A stretch of 15,365 nucleotides of DNA from an uncultured Massilia sp. Lineage in GTDB: Bacteria > Pseudomonadota > Gammaproteobacteria > Burkholderiales > Burkholderiaceae. The first letter of the stretch is position 1; each line of letters begins with the position of its first letter. The stretch lies in the NCBI GenBank assembly GCA_946886065.1, contig CAMPHU010000105.1, positions 1 to 15,365 of the forward strand. Direction: 5' to 3'. The notes under the pieces were generated by a model that worked only from the letters and a program-made list of their open reading frames with translations, was not told where the DNA came from and ran no database searches. Of this stretch, positions 7,121-14,074 are shown one piece after another. The translations under genes were made by a program, and so were the position numbers.

Positions 7121-8323
7121 ATGAAAAGCTTATGCACCACCTGGCCCAGCTTCTCCGACGAGGAGGCGACCGCCGTGAAGAACGTGATCTTGTCGAACAA
7201 GGTGAATTACTGGACCGGCACCGAATGCCGGGAATTCGAAAAGGAGTTTGCGGCGTGGGTGGGAACGGAGTTCGCCGTATCCCTTGCTAACGGCACCCTG
7301 GCACTGGATTGTGCGCTGAAGGCGCTTGGCATCACAGACGGCGACGAGGTGATTGTCACGCCCAGGACCTTCCTGGCTTCCGCGAGCTGCATCGTCAATG
7401 CCGGCGCGATTCCCGTGTTTGCAGATGTCGACCGGGACAGTCAGAACATCACTGCCGACACCATCAGGGCCGTGCTCACGCCGCGCACCAAAGCGGTCAT
7501 CTGTGTTCACCTTGCAGGGTGGCCTTGCGACATGGACCCGATCATGGAGCTGGCCCAGGCACACGGCCTGTTTGTCATTGAGGACTGTGCCCAGGCGCAT
7601 GGCGCGCGCTACAAAGGGAGGATGGTCGGGAGCATCGGGCACATCGGTGCCTGGTCATTTTGCCAGGACAAGATCATGACGACGGGCGGCGAAGGAGGCA
7701 TGGTCACCACGAACTCCCGCGAGTGGTGGAAGACCATGTGGTCGCATAAGGATCATGGCAAGTCCTGGGACGCTGTGTACGCACGGCAGCATCCCGCCGG
7801 ATACCGGTGGGTCCACGAGTCTTTTGGAACGAACTGGCGGATGCTGGAGGTGCAGGCGGCCGTTGGGCGCATCCAGCTGCGGCGCATGCCTTTGTGGACG
7901 GCGCAACGCAAGGCGAACGCGCACCGGATTGCTGCGGTATGCAATCAGATTCCGGCGCTGAGGATCCCTGTCGTTCCCGCCGACGTGGAGCATGCCTTCT
8001 ACAAGTACTACGTATTCGTCGACCCGGACAGGCTGGCGGACGGATGGACCCGGGACCGGATCATGGAAGCGATCTCCGCCAGAGGCGTATCGTGTACGCA
8101 GGGAAGCTGCTCGGAGCTCTATCAGGAGAAATGCTTCGACCACACGGCATACCGGCCGAAGCAGCGCCTGAAAGTCGCGAAGGAGCTGGGTGAGACAAGC
8201 TTGATGTTCCTGGTGCACCCGAGCTTGACGAGCTCCGACCTCGAGCTGACCTGCCGGGTGATCATGGAAGTGTTCTCAAGAGCCGGCAAGGCCGCCTGGA
8301 ATTCCCTCATGCTCCCGCATTGA
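7121..8323 (+). CDS. DegT/DnrJ/EryC1/StrS family sugar aminotransferase
   Basis: PLP-dependent aminotransferase that converts a nucleotide-linked keto-sugar into the amino sugar, probably UDP- or dTDP-4-amino-4,6-dideoxy-type. At 400 residues it is normal for the family. Visible elements are the substrate/PLP loop SLANGTLALDCALKALGI (Asn57-Gly58-Thr59), PRTFLASASCIVNAGAIPVF, the cofactor aspartate in VIEDCAQAHGA (Asp155) and the Schiff-base lysine in SFCQDKIMTTGGEGG (Lys184). A GAGG ribosome site sits five bases before the ATG. It follows the phosphoglycosyl transferase by seven bases. The usual partner, a 4,6-dehydratase making the keto sugar, is not in this window, so substrate identity is open. 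No PglD-like acetyltransferase is adjacent either. Fold and chemistry are secure; the sugar is not. Confidence 0.93.
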   Translation: MKSLCTTWPSFSDEEATAVKNVILSNKVNYWTGTECREFEKEFAAWVGTEFAVSLANGTLALDCALKALGITDGDEVIVTPRTFLASASCIVNAGAIPVFADVDRDSQNITADTIRAVLTPRTKAVICVHLAGWPCDMDPIMELAQAHGLFVIEDCAQAHGARYKGRMVGSIGHIGAWSFCQDKIMTTGGEGGMVTTNSREWWKTMWSHKDHGKSWDAVYARQHPAGYRWVHESFGTNWRMLEVQAAVGRIQLRRMPLWTAQRKANAHRIAAVCNQIPALRIPVVPADVEHAFYKYYVFVDPDRLADGWTRDRIMEAISARGVSCTQGSCSELYQEKCFDHTAYRPKQRLKVAKELGETSLMFLVHPSLTSSDLELTCRVIMEVFSRAGKAAWNSLMLPH

Positions 8324-8359
8324 GCTGGCGAGAAACCTGGGTCGACGGTGACACCTGCG

Positions 8360-9031
8360 ATGACTTCATGGATGCCCGTTATCGATATCGGCCATACGGC
8401 GGTCATGATCCCTGCCGCCGGCGCCATCCTCGCCTGGCTCCTCCTGGGGCGGGCATGGAAACTGGCGCTATGGTGGAGCCTGATCATCGCCGCCGGTCTA
8501 GGCGTGGTTGCATGGTCGAAGATGGCGTTTCTTGGCTGGGGACTGGAAATACGTGCTGTCGGTTTCCAGGCGCTGAGCGGCCATGCATGGCGGGCGACGG
8601 CCATTCTCCCAGTCTTTTTTTTCTTGATTTCCCATGACGTGGTGCAGGGCTGGCGCATCAGAGGAGCATTGTTCGGTGCGGTACTCGGCATTGCTTTGGG
8701 TACCTTGCTCGTAACCCTAGCATTCCACACGGCCTCCGAAGTGATTGCCAGCGCCGTCCTTGGTTTCTCCGCCGCCTACGCCTTCATCCGCCTCGCCATG
8801 GCCTCGCCGCCATTGAAGATCACTCCTTGGACGGTCCCCGCGACCCTCCTGGCATTTATCGCCATTTGCAGCCTGAAGCCGTCGGCGCTCAATCACCGCC
8901 TGGTTGATGTCGCCCTGTACGTTTCCGGACGCGATCAACCATACCGATGGTCGCGTCAGATCGACCCGCCTTTGCCGCATGCAACGGAGCGGAAGAGCCT
9001 GAAGACTTGCCAAGTGCGCGACCTCCGTTAA
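8360..9031 (+). CDS. PAP2-like membrane phosphatase (atypical active site)
   Basis: Small integral membrane protein of 223 residues with about six hydrophobic segments, resembling the PAP2/PgpB phosphatase superfamily. In surface-polysaccharide loci such enzymes may dephosphorylate undecaprenyl diphosphate or another lipid phosphate. Signature remnants are ALSGHAWRATAILPV (Ser73-Gly74-His75) and LAFHTASEVIASAVLG (His123, Glu127), corresponding to PSGH and SRx5HxxxD. The last acidic residue is Glu instead of Asp, the Arg before the His is not obvious, and no clear KxxxxxxRP motif is seen, so catalysis is uncertain. The frame also allows a GTG start at 8348; the ATG at 8360 has GGTGA eight bases upstream. 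It is probably the last gene of the plus operon. Its final codons and stop lie in the first copy of a tandem ~105-bp repeat, so the C-terminus may have been reshaped. Confidence 0.7.
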   Translation: MTSWMPVIDIGHTAVMIPAAGAILAWLLLGRAWKLALWWSLIIAAGLGVVAWSKMAFLGWGLEIRAVGFQALSGHAWRATAILPVFFFLISHDVVQGWRIRGALFGAVLGIALGTLLVTLAFHTASEVIASAVLGFSAAYAFIRLAMASPPLKITPWTVPATLLAFIAICSLKPSALNHRLVDVALYVSGRDQPYRWSRQIDPPLPHATERKSLKTCQVRDLR

Positions 9032-9223
9032 GCCCAAGGACCATCGCCCGTGCAGCGGCTGTGGTGGATGAAGTCGATGGCCTTTCGAATCCCGCTTCGC
9101 CTCAAGCGGCGGAAGCAAGTGCGCGACCTCCCTTAAGCCCCAAGGCCAATTGCGCCAGGCAACGGCTGCGCTAAATGAAGTCGATGGCCTTTCCGAATCG
9201 CGCCTTGCCTCGATCGGCAGAAG
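9011..9223. repeat. Two tandem copies of a ~105-bp repeat
   Basis: Copy A (9011-9115) and copy B (9116-9223) abut directly. They share caagtgcgcgacctcc, a ttaag block, and atgaagtcgatggccttt near the middle. I judge them about 80% identical by hand alignment, with several single-base indels. The stop codon of the PAP2-like gene lies in copy A. Copy A also has a CCGCTT-cgcctc-AAGCGG hairpin (9092-9109) not kept in copy B. In another frame copy A reads as an open 35-codon unit (SARPPLSP...) whose frame is broken in copy B. Confidence 0.7.
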
Positions 9224-9580
9224 GCCTCAGCCGCGCGACGGGGACCGGTGGTTCTCCCTCCATTCGACGCCGGAAGGCAGGAAGTGCGGGATACCTTGCA
9301 CATGGCAATGTATATCGATCACCGGCCGCGTCATCCGCAGTGGCTGCAGGAAGCGAGGCGCAAGCAGAGCCGTCCATCTCGCCGGGTTAGCGCTGCGGAA
9401 AGGTCTACAGCGCTGGCGAATTTAAACCTGGCACGCGCCGCAGAACACCCAAGCCGGACAAGTGGTAGCTCGCCGGCGGTACAGGACACGTCGCGTTTGA
9501 ACCGACAAGAGGCAGTTCGCCGGCGGTACAGGCAGGTGGCGATTGAACACAATGCAGACCGGCGGTGCCGGCACCCGGCA
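9032..9580. other. Convergent intergenic region without a convincing gene
   Basis: About 550 bases lie between the end of the plus operon and the stop of the beta-helix gene on the opposite strand. Besides the tandem repeat I see a second short repeat at 9470-9532. Open frames of up to about 115 codons run through it, but their composition (Arg/Ala/Pro-rich, no motif) looks incidental. No clear intrinsic terminator was found for either converging transcript. Confidence 0.55.
9470..9532. repeat. Direct repeat TCGCCGGCGGTACAGG, 47-bp spacing
   Basis: TCGCCGGCGGTACAGG occurs exactly at 9470-9485 and 9517-9532. After each copy a related stretch follows (gtcgcgtttgaac versus gtggcgattgaac), so the real unit is about 47 bases. 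A third partial copy, CCGGCGGT, is at 9559-9566. The repeat lies just beyond the stop of the minus-strand beta-helix gene. Function is unknown. Confidence 0.6.
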
Positions 9581-10843
9581 CTACTGCTCGACTGACCCAA
9601 TGTGATACGCGCCGAGCTGGCGCGGCGCGCCTTCTGCCGAGTGGACAGGCGCGGCCGGGCCGGCTGGCGACTGCTGTAGCCGAAGGGCTGGCGAACTATG
9701 TTTCACACGGTAGTCGCCCATGCCGTCCGCCTGGTAGTCGCGGAACTGAGGATCCGCCAGGATCGTGCCGCTGACTTGGCCGCTCACCCGCAGGGCAGTG
9801 CCGCTGGCATGGACCAGGTTGTCGACATAGCGGTTATTCGCGCCGACCTTGCCGCCTTCGACGATACCGTAGGTAATATTATCGTAGACGATATTGTTTG
9901 AAACCAGGTTGTTCTGCGAGCCCTCGGGCAGGGTGCCGGCATCGCCACCCCCGATGAGAATCCCGACCTTGCATCGAAAAACCGTGTTGTTGACGATGGT
10001 CGAGGCGGTTGCGCCGTGCCACTGCTGGATCCCCGCAGCCGCGACGCCTGAGACGAAGTTGTTGACGACGGTGTTGTCTGGATTGGCGATATAGATTCCT
10101 TGTACCGTGTTGCATTTGCCGATCATTGCGGCGCCGATATTTCTGATGACGTTACCCTCAATGAGCACGTTCCCCGGGCCCCCGTTCGTGTCGATCGCCG
10201 CGCCGCCGCTGCCGGTGCAGCCGCCGCTGATGGTCAGGTCATGAACAAGATTGTTCGTGATCCGCAAATTCGCTCCGTCGGCCAGGATGCCGTGCCGGCC
10301 GCTACCGCTGATGTCGAAGCCATCGATGTCGACATAGTTTCCTTTTGAGCGCCACGCGATGCCGGTACCTGAGACAAGAATTTTCGCCGCCCACTTGATG
10401 TCCGAAACAAATCTGATCCGCGCTGCCGCTGTTCCGCTGCGGGAGGTGACGATACCGGCGCTATGCAGGGTCGGAGCGGAAACAGGGTAGGCGCCCGGAG
10501 CGACATGGATGGTGTACCCGGGGGCGGCGGCCGCGTCGGCGCGCGCGATCGTCAGGAAGGGAGACGCTTTCGTGCCTGAGTTGGCGTCGGCTCCATCCGG
10601 GGCTACATAGAGGTGCGGGCTTGGGCTGCAAGCGGCCAGCAGGGCGCTCAGGCCGGCGTAGCCCAGGCAACGCCCAGGCAATCGAAGCCTGGAAACAAGG
10701 ACGAGCGCGCTTGTTGCCTTGTCCAACGCGGGGGGGGCAGCATCCAGCCGCGTATCTCCATCCTTCGAGGTCACCTGGTGTCGGTGGCGGACAACGCCTG
10801 GCGAGAGGGCGTCCTTCGGGTTCCAGTGAGAGGTATTTCTCAT
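9581..10843 (-). CDS. Right-handed beta-helix repeat lipoprotein
   Basis: Predicted lipid-anchored envelope protein with a parallel beta-helix, the fold of many polysaccharide lyases and C5-epimerases. A lipobox LSALLAAC places the modified Cys at residue 72 of the longest version. The mature part starts with LYVAPDGADANSGTKASPF (DUF1565-like opening). A ladder of Asn-rich coils follows: LRITNNLVHDL, VLIEGNVIRNI, TVVNNFVSGV, TIVNNTVFRC and LVSNNIVYDN. The C-terminal block ends ADPQFRDY...GDYRVKHSSPAL, common in this family. No catalytic residues can be assigned. The start is uncertain: the ATG at 10843 puts 71 residues before the lipobox Cys, long for a signal peptide. TTG codons at 10726 or 10681 would give signal peptides of about 32 or 17 residues; the latter has CAGG six bases upstream. 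An 8-G tract at 10730-10737 lies between these starts. The gene stands alone. A role in trimming or modifying the exported polymer is inferred from fold and location. Confidence 0.8.
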   Translation of the reverse strand: MRNTSHWNPKDALSPGVVRHRHQVTSKDGDTRLDAAPPALDKATSALVLVSRLRLPGRCLGYAGLSALLAACSPSPHLYVAPDGADANSGTKASPFLTIARADAAAAPGYTIHVAPGAYPVSAPTLHSAGIVTSRSGTAAARIRFVSDIKWAAKILVSGTGIAWRSKGNYVDIDGFDISGSGRHGILADGANLRITNNLVHDLTISGGCTGSGGAAIDTNGGPGNVLIEGNVIRNIGAAMIGKCNTVQGIYIANPDNTVVNNFVSGVAAAGIQQWHGATASTIVNNTVFRCKVGILIGGGDAGTLPEGSQNNLVSNNIVYDNITYGIVEGGKVGANNRYVDNLVHASGTALRVSGQVSGTILADPQFRDYQADGMGDYRVKHSSPALRLQQSPAGPAAPVHSAEGAPRQLGAYHIGSVEQ

Positions 10844-10985
10844 TGCTGCATCCGGTCGTCCGTATTTCGCTTGAATTGGAGGGGATGCACTGTTCGACGC
10901 CAGGGCTCAGAGAAAAAGTGCCGTGTTCCGCCATACCCCAGGCTCGCAAGCGGTGCGCCATATGACGCTGTTGCGAACCCGCGGA

Positions 10986-11009
10986 GTAGAGCAAAGCTGC
11001 CTGCTCTAC
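10986..11009. repeat. Inverted repeat GTAGAGCA / TGCTCTAC
   Basis: An exact 8-bp inverted repeat with an eight-base spacer (aagctgcc). No T run follows on either strand, so it is not a standard terminator. It lies about 140 bases upstream of the beta-helix ATG and could be an operator or RNA hairpin. The function is unknown. Confidence 0.5.
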
Positions 11010-11178
11010 AGTAACCCATGCATGCAGGCTGCGCTGCAGTGAACCGACGCGGGCACGATGACGCCTGACCAGTGCTTGACGTTTGATTATGCTTGCGATC
11101 CGGGGCAGACCGCCTTGATCTCGCTAAAGTATGTTCGGTGAATTGATGCCGGGCGGAGAGGACTCAGGGCCGCTTAGA

Positions 11179-11204
11179 CGAGGCGGACTCGAACCTCCGC
11201 CTCG
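11179..11204 (-). repeat. 9-bp palindrome resembling a tRNA T-arm
   Basis: CGAGGCGGA (11179-11187) is exactly complementary to TCCGCCTCG (11196-11204), with an eight-base loop. On the minus strand the loop reads GGTTCGAG inside GGTTCGAGTCC, the hallmark of a tRNA T-loop. No D-arm, anticodon arm or CCA end can be assembled around it, so it is not called a tRNA gene. It could be a tRNA fragment left by integration, a terminator-like hairpin without a T run, or chance. Confidence 0.45.
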
Positions 11205-11444
11205 CCCCACCAGGAATAGCGCCGATCGCGAGGCTCGGGTAGCCGTTCCAAATGCACGGCAACAGGAGGTGAAACGACGGCCCGCGCCTGCTAAGTGGAG
11301 ACGCGGCTGGCCGGGGGCAAAGGCGGAATATTCAGGCGGACCTGAAATAAGCGCGATTCGTGGCCACGCCAATACCGCCCGCTGCGCGCACGTCCCGGCC
11401 GAAACGCCGGGCGTAGCTGGAGAGGGGACGTTGGAAGAGAAGCG

Positions 11445-12554
11445 CTAGTGTAGATCGTGCAGCAGCCGCCCGATAATGCGTTCTGCGGCGTCGCCGGCGC
11501 CGTAAGCGGCCATTTCCGTGCCCTTGCTGCCGAGACTGGCGTGCAGGTTGGCCAGCAGGGAAGCGGCGTCGACGGGCGGCGCCAGCCTGTTCCAGCCGGC
11601 CTGCAGCAATTCGACCCATTCTGTTTCGTCCCGAAAGGTGACGCACGGAACACGGTAAAAATAGGCTTCCTTTTGCACCCCACCGGAATCCGTAGCAATG
11701 AGGGCTGCGTATTTTTCCAGTTGTACCATGGCCAGGTAGGGTTGCGGATCCATCAGCACGACTGAGCGCTCGAGGACATCCAGTCTCCCTTGCTGGGCCA
11801 GGATGTTGCGCGTGCGCGGATGCAAGGGCAGCACGACCTTGACCTCCTTCGCAAAATGGATGAGCGCTTCGACGATGGCAGCCAGGCGAGTTGGATGATC
11901 GGTATTCTCGGCGCGGTGTATCGTGGCGAGACAATAGGCGCCGGGCCGCACGCCGTGCTCCTCGCGCAATCGGCCCAGCATACCGCCGCGCTCATCGACA
12001 CGCGCGCCGTGGTGCAGGGCCACGTCGAACATGACGTCTCCGACCTGGTCGATATATTCCGGCCGGGCTCCCTCGCGCAGCAAATGCATGCCCGCCGCAT
12101 CCGTCGGCGTGAAGAGCCAGCGTGAGACCCGGTCGGTCAGGGCCCGGTTCACTTCCTCCGGCGAGCGCAGATTGAAAGAGCGCAGGCCTGCCTCGACATG
12201 CGCGACGGGAATATGCAGCTTGACCGCCGCCAGGGCGCCCGCGAGTGTGGAGTTGGTGTCGCCATAGACAAGCACCGCATCCGGCTCCTCCGCGAGAAGC
12301 AGTCGTTCGATATCGACGAGCATGCGGCCGGTCATCTCGCCATGAGGACCGCCATGAATGGCGCATTGATGGGTGGGCGGCTCCATTCCCAGCTCCGAGA
12401 AGAACACCGCCGACATGTTCGCATCGAAGTGTTGGCCGGTATGGACGACGGTCTCGCGCAGTCCTCCGGTGCGGCGCAGGAGCGCGGAGACGGCGCTGGC
12501 CTTGATGAACTGGGGACGCGCGCCGATTACGGTGACAATTTTCTTCGGGGTCAT
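11445..12554 (-). CDS. wecB: UDP-N-acetylglucosamine 2-epimerase (non-hydrolysing)
   Basis: Cytoplasmic enzyme interconverting UDP-GlcNAc and UDP-ManNAc, supplying ManNAc or its derivatives for polysaccharides. The 369-residue length is standard. The family motifs are all present: GARPQFIKASAV (from residue 11), VVHTGQHFDANMS, VYGDTNSTLAGALA (Asp99), VAHVEAGLRSFN (Glu121), SPEEVNR (Glu133/134), ATIHRAENTD (His213), LPLHPRT and ATDSGGVQKEAYF followed by TEWVELL. It is the last gene of the minus operon, starting 48 bases after the deacetylase stop. Only a weak ribosome site (GCGGAA) precedes the ATG. No UDP-ManNAc dehydrogenase (wecC) accompanies it, so the product may be used as ManNAc, or oxidised by an enzyme encoded elsewhere. 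In PEP-CTERM/XrtA-type loci a wecB homologue also sits with a deacetylase and FemAB-like gene, and this set looks parallel. Confidence 0.94.
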   Translation of the reverse strand: MTPKKIVTVIGARPQFIKASAVSALLRRTGGLRETVVHTGQHFDANMSAVFFSELGMEPPTHQCAIHGGPHGEMTGRMLVDIERLLLAEEPDAVLVYGDTNSTLAGALAAVKLHIPVAHVEAGLRSFNLRSPEEVNRALTDRVSRWLFTPTDAAGMHLLREGARPEYIDQVGDVMFDVALHHGARVDERGGMLGRLREEHGVRPGAYCLATIHRAENTDHPTRLAAIVEALIHFAKEVKVVLPLHPRTRNILAQQGRLDVLERSVVLMDPQPYLAMVQLEKYAALIATDSGGVQKEAYFYRVPCVTFRDETEWVELLQAGWNRLAPPVDAASLLANLHASLGSKGTEMAAYGAGDAAERIIGRLLHDLH

Positions 12555-12602
12555 GGAATGGTTCCGCTTTTCTTCAGGAATAGAACAGGGCTGGCTTAGC
12601 GA

Positions 12603-13382
12603 CTACCAGGTCACCGCTTCGTAGAAGCGGAACAGATTGGCCTTGGTGTTTTCCTTCCAATTTGTCTCGACCTGGCGCGGATGGGTCACCAGGCAGATCC
12701 TGTCATGCTTGCCGAAGACATCGAACGGCGAGGCAGGGCAGTAATACTGGGGCGGCGGGCGATCGGCGATATACATGTCGATATGGTCCAGGAGCGCAGC
12801 ATCGTAGGCCTCGCATTCGATGCCGCAATCCTTGCGCAGCTGCCCGTCGGCGAGAATTTCGGCGTTGTTCAGCTTGAGCCGCCGGTTGGCGAAATCGCCG
12901 TGGCTCGCCACTGTCCGGATCTTCCTGCCAAGTTTTTTTTCGATCCAGTCGAAATTCTTGCGGAATTCTTCCCTGATCTCCGGAAGGCGGCTCCGAACCA
13001 GGACGGGATCCTTGATCTTGTGTTTCTTGGCGAAGGCGGCCAGTTCCTCGTAGTGGTAACTGGCCTCGCCGCCGTATTCCTCGATCTCCTGCATGAGCTC
13101 GAAGTCCAGGGTCGACAGCCGGAAATAGTAGCTGGACTGGATGCCGTGCTTCTTCTCGATCTGGAGCAGCTTCCTGGTTGTGCGCAGGTCCGTGTCGATA
13201 TCGTGCCGGTGCACGATGAATTTCGTGGCCGTGGACTGGCCGGTCCTGGCGATGTCAAAGAAATCGCGTACCGAGGTTTGGACGAAGCCGGCATCGCGCC
13301 CGGCACGGATCAGACGTTCGTGCATCGACAGCCGGGAAGGCATGCCGTAGTCGCTATAGAGGCGCCTTAGTAGGGCTTTCAT
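12603..13382 (-). CDS. Polysaccharide deacetylase-like protein (CE4/NodB-type fold)
   Basis: Probable metal-dependent deacetylase of the RHDxD branch of the polysaccharide deacetylase superfamily, 259 residues. VHRHDIDTDLRTTRKLLQIE (His60-Asp61-Ile-Asp63) corresponds to the usual RHDVD metal/catalytic block. SSYYFRL matches aTYFf, and GGEASYHYEE (His110) corresponds to GHEIGLHYE, with Gly105 where the family often has His. Later blocks are ASHGDFANRR (His161) and LVTHPRQ (His234), the latter like the C-terminal catalytic His-Pro. No signal peptide is visible, so it probably acts in the cytoplasm on a nucleotide- or lipid-linked sugar. This is unlike exported NodB-type enzymes. Its ATG overlaps the stop of the upstream gene (ATGA), showing coupling. 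Substrate unknown; ManNAc or another N-acetyl sugar is a reasonable guess given wecB next door. Confidence 0.8.
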   Translation of the reverse strand: MKALLRRLYSDYGMPSRLSMHERLIRAGRDAGFVQTSVRDFFDIARTGQSTATKFIVHRHDIDTDLRTTRKLLQIEKKHGIQSSYYFRLSTLDFELMQEIEEYGGEASYHYEELAAFAKKHKIKDPVLVRSRLPEIREEFRKNFDWIEKKLGRKIRTVASHGDFANRRLKLNNAEILADGQLRKDCGIECEAYDAALLDHIDMYIADRPPPQYYCPASPFDVFGKHDRICLVTHPRQVETNWKENTKANLFRFYEAVTW

Positions 13383-14074
13383 TGGAGTGAATACTTAACG
13401 CGGTAGGGTTCGAAACCGAGCATTTTTTTGAACGTCTGTAGCCCAGGGCTGGCACCAAAAAAAGTGTCGTACATCAGATACGAGTAATTTCCGCTTTCAA
13501 TCATCTGGCTGACGATCTCGGTAATCATCAAATGCATCATGCCGTCGTTGTTGCGCACGCCGAGCACGCGGTCGAAGGCGACGAAGTTGCCGTAACAGCC
13601 GAGATTGCTATAGGCCATCAGCTTTCCTGCAGCATTCAGCACACCAAAATATGTGTAGTTCTTCTCGCGCGGATAGTGGGTTTCTTTACGCATATAGGCT
13701 TGGTCCATCGGCCGGCCCTGGCGCGTGTCGAGCGAGGTATTGATGTCGTGTAGATCGTCGACGAACTCGTTCCGGTCGATCTCACGCACGACATATCCGC
13801 GTGATCTCGCCTTCCTAGCATGATGCTCGGCAGAGTTCCGGCCCTTGATCTTCCCCATATAGTCGTCACGGTTGCCGAAGCGCTTCAGGTCGACCAATGC
13901 AGCGCCTAAAGACTTGTTTGGGAAGATCTTGTACCGGGGGTGAGGCTTGGTGAAATGGGCATGCATGCGCTTCACATCATCGGGATTCATGGCCAGGCGG
14001 AATTCCAGGCTTGCAACGGGAAGCCTGGTAACGGCGACGGCAAGGTCAAACAGCTGGGACAGTTTGCCTGACAT
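13379..14074 (-). CDS. FemAB/GNAT-like N-acyltransferase
   Basis: Protein of 231 residues resembling the GNAT/FemAB acyltransferase fold. The C-terminal half has the characteristic pattern YTYFGVLNAAGKLMAYSNL, then HLMITEIVSQMIESGN, YLMYDTFFGASPGLQTFKKMLGFEPYR, where the last block is like the GNAT motif-B ending (x-x-FKxxLGFEP). The N-terminal half includes GRNSAEHHARKARSRGY and INTSLDTRQGRPMD, a block I associate with FemAB-like proteins in polysaccharide loci, though I cannot confirm orthology. It has no signal peptide or membrane segment. Its start overlaps the end of the glycosyltransferase gene by 29 bases, with GGAG nine bases upstream of the ATG. Its stop overlaps the deacetylase start. 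It probably transfers an acyl or aminoacyl group to an amino sugar freed by the deacetylase or made by the aminotransferase. This pairing is inference. Confidence 0.7.
   Translation of the reverse strand: MSGKLSQLFDLAVAVTRLPVASLEFRLAMNPDDVKRMHAHFTKPHPRYKIFPNKSLGAALVDLKRFGNRDDYMGKIKGRNSAEHHARKARSRGYVVREIDRNEFVDDLHDINTSLDTRQGRPMDQAYMRKETHYPREKNYTYFGVLNAAGKLMAYSNLGCYGNFVAFDRVLGVRNNDGMMHLMITEIVSQMIESGNYSYLMYDTFFGASPGLQTFKKMLGFEPYRVKYSLQ

Larger units (their letters stand above)
10844..11444. other. 600-bp intergenic region with palindromes
   Basis: No gene is supported between wecB and the beta-helix gene, both on the minus strand. Small open frames here lack protein-like composition. Two strong inverted repeats are listed separately (10986-11009 and 11179-11204). 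The region should hold the end of the wecB transcript and the promoter of the beta-helix gene, but I cannot point to either with confidence. Confidence 0.5.

Noticed and set aside
6520..7200. 226-codon minus-strand open frame
   Set aside because: Opposite the phosphoglycosyl transferase, whose catalytic motifs are clear; composition is not protein-like.
9092..9109. Terminator for the plus operon (CCGCTT hairpin AAGCGG)
   Set aside because: Only six base pairs, no T run after it, and not conserved in the adjacent repeat copy.
11150..11230. Intact tRNA gene around the T-arm-like palindrome
   Set aside because: No D-arm, anticodon arm, matching acceptor stem or CCA could be found on the minus strand.
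12681..13370. 229-codon open frame on the plus strand
   Set aside because: Lies opposite the deacetylase gene, which has recognisable motifs; the plus frame has none.
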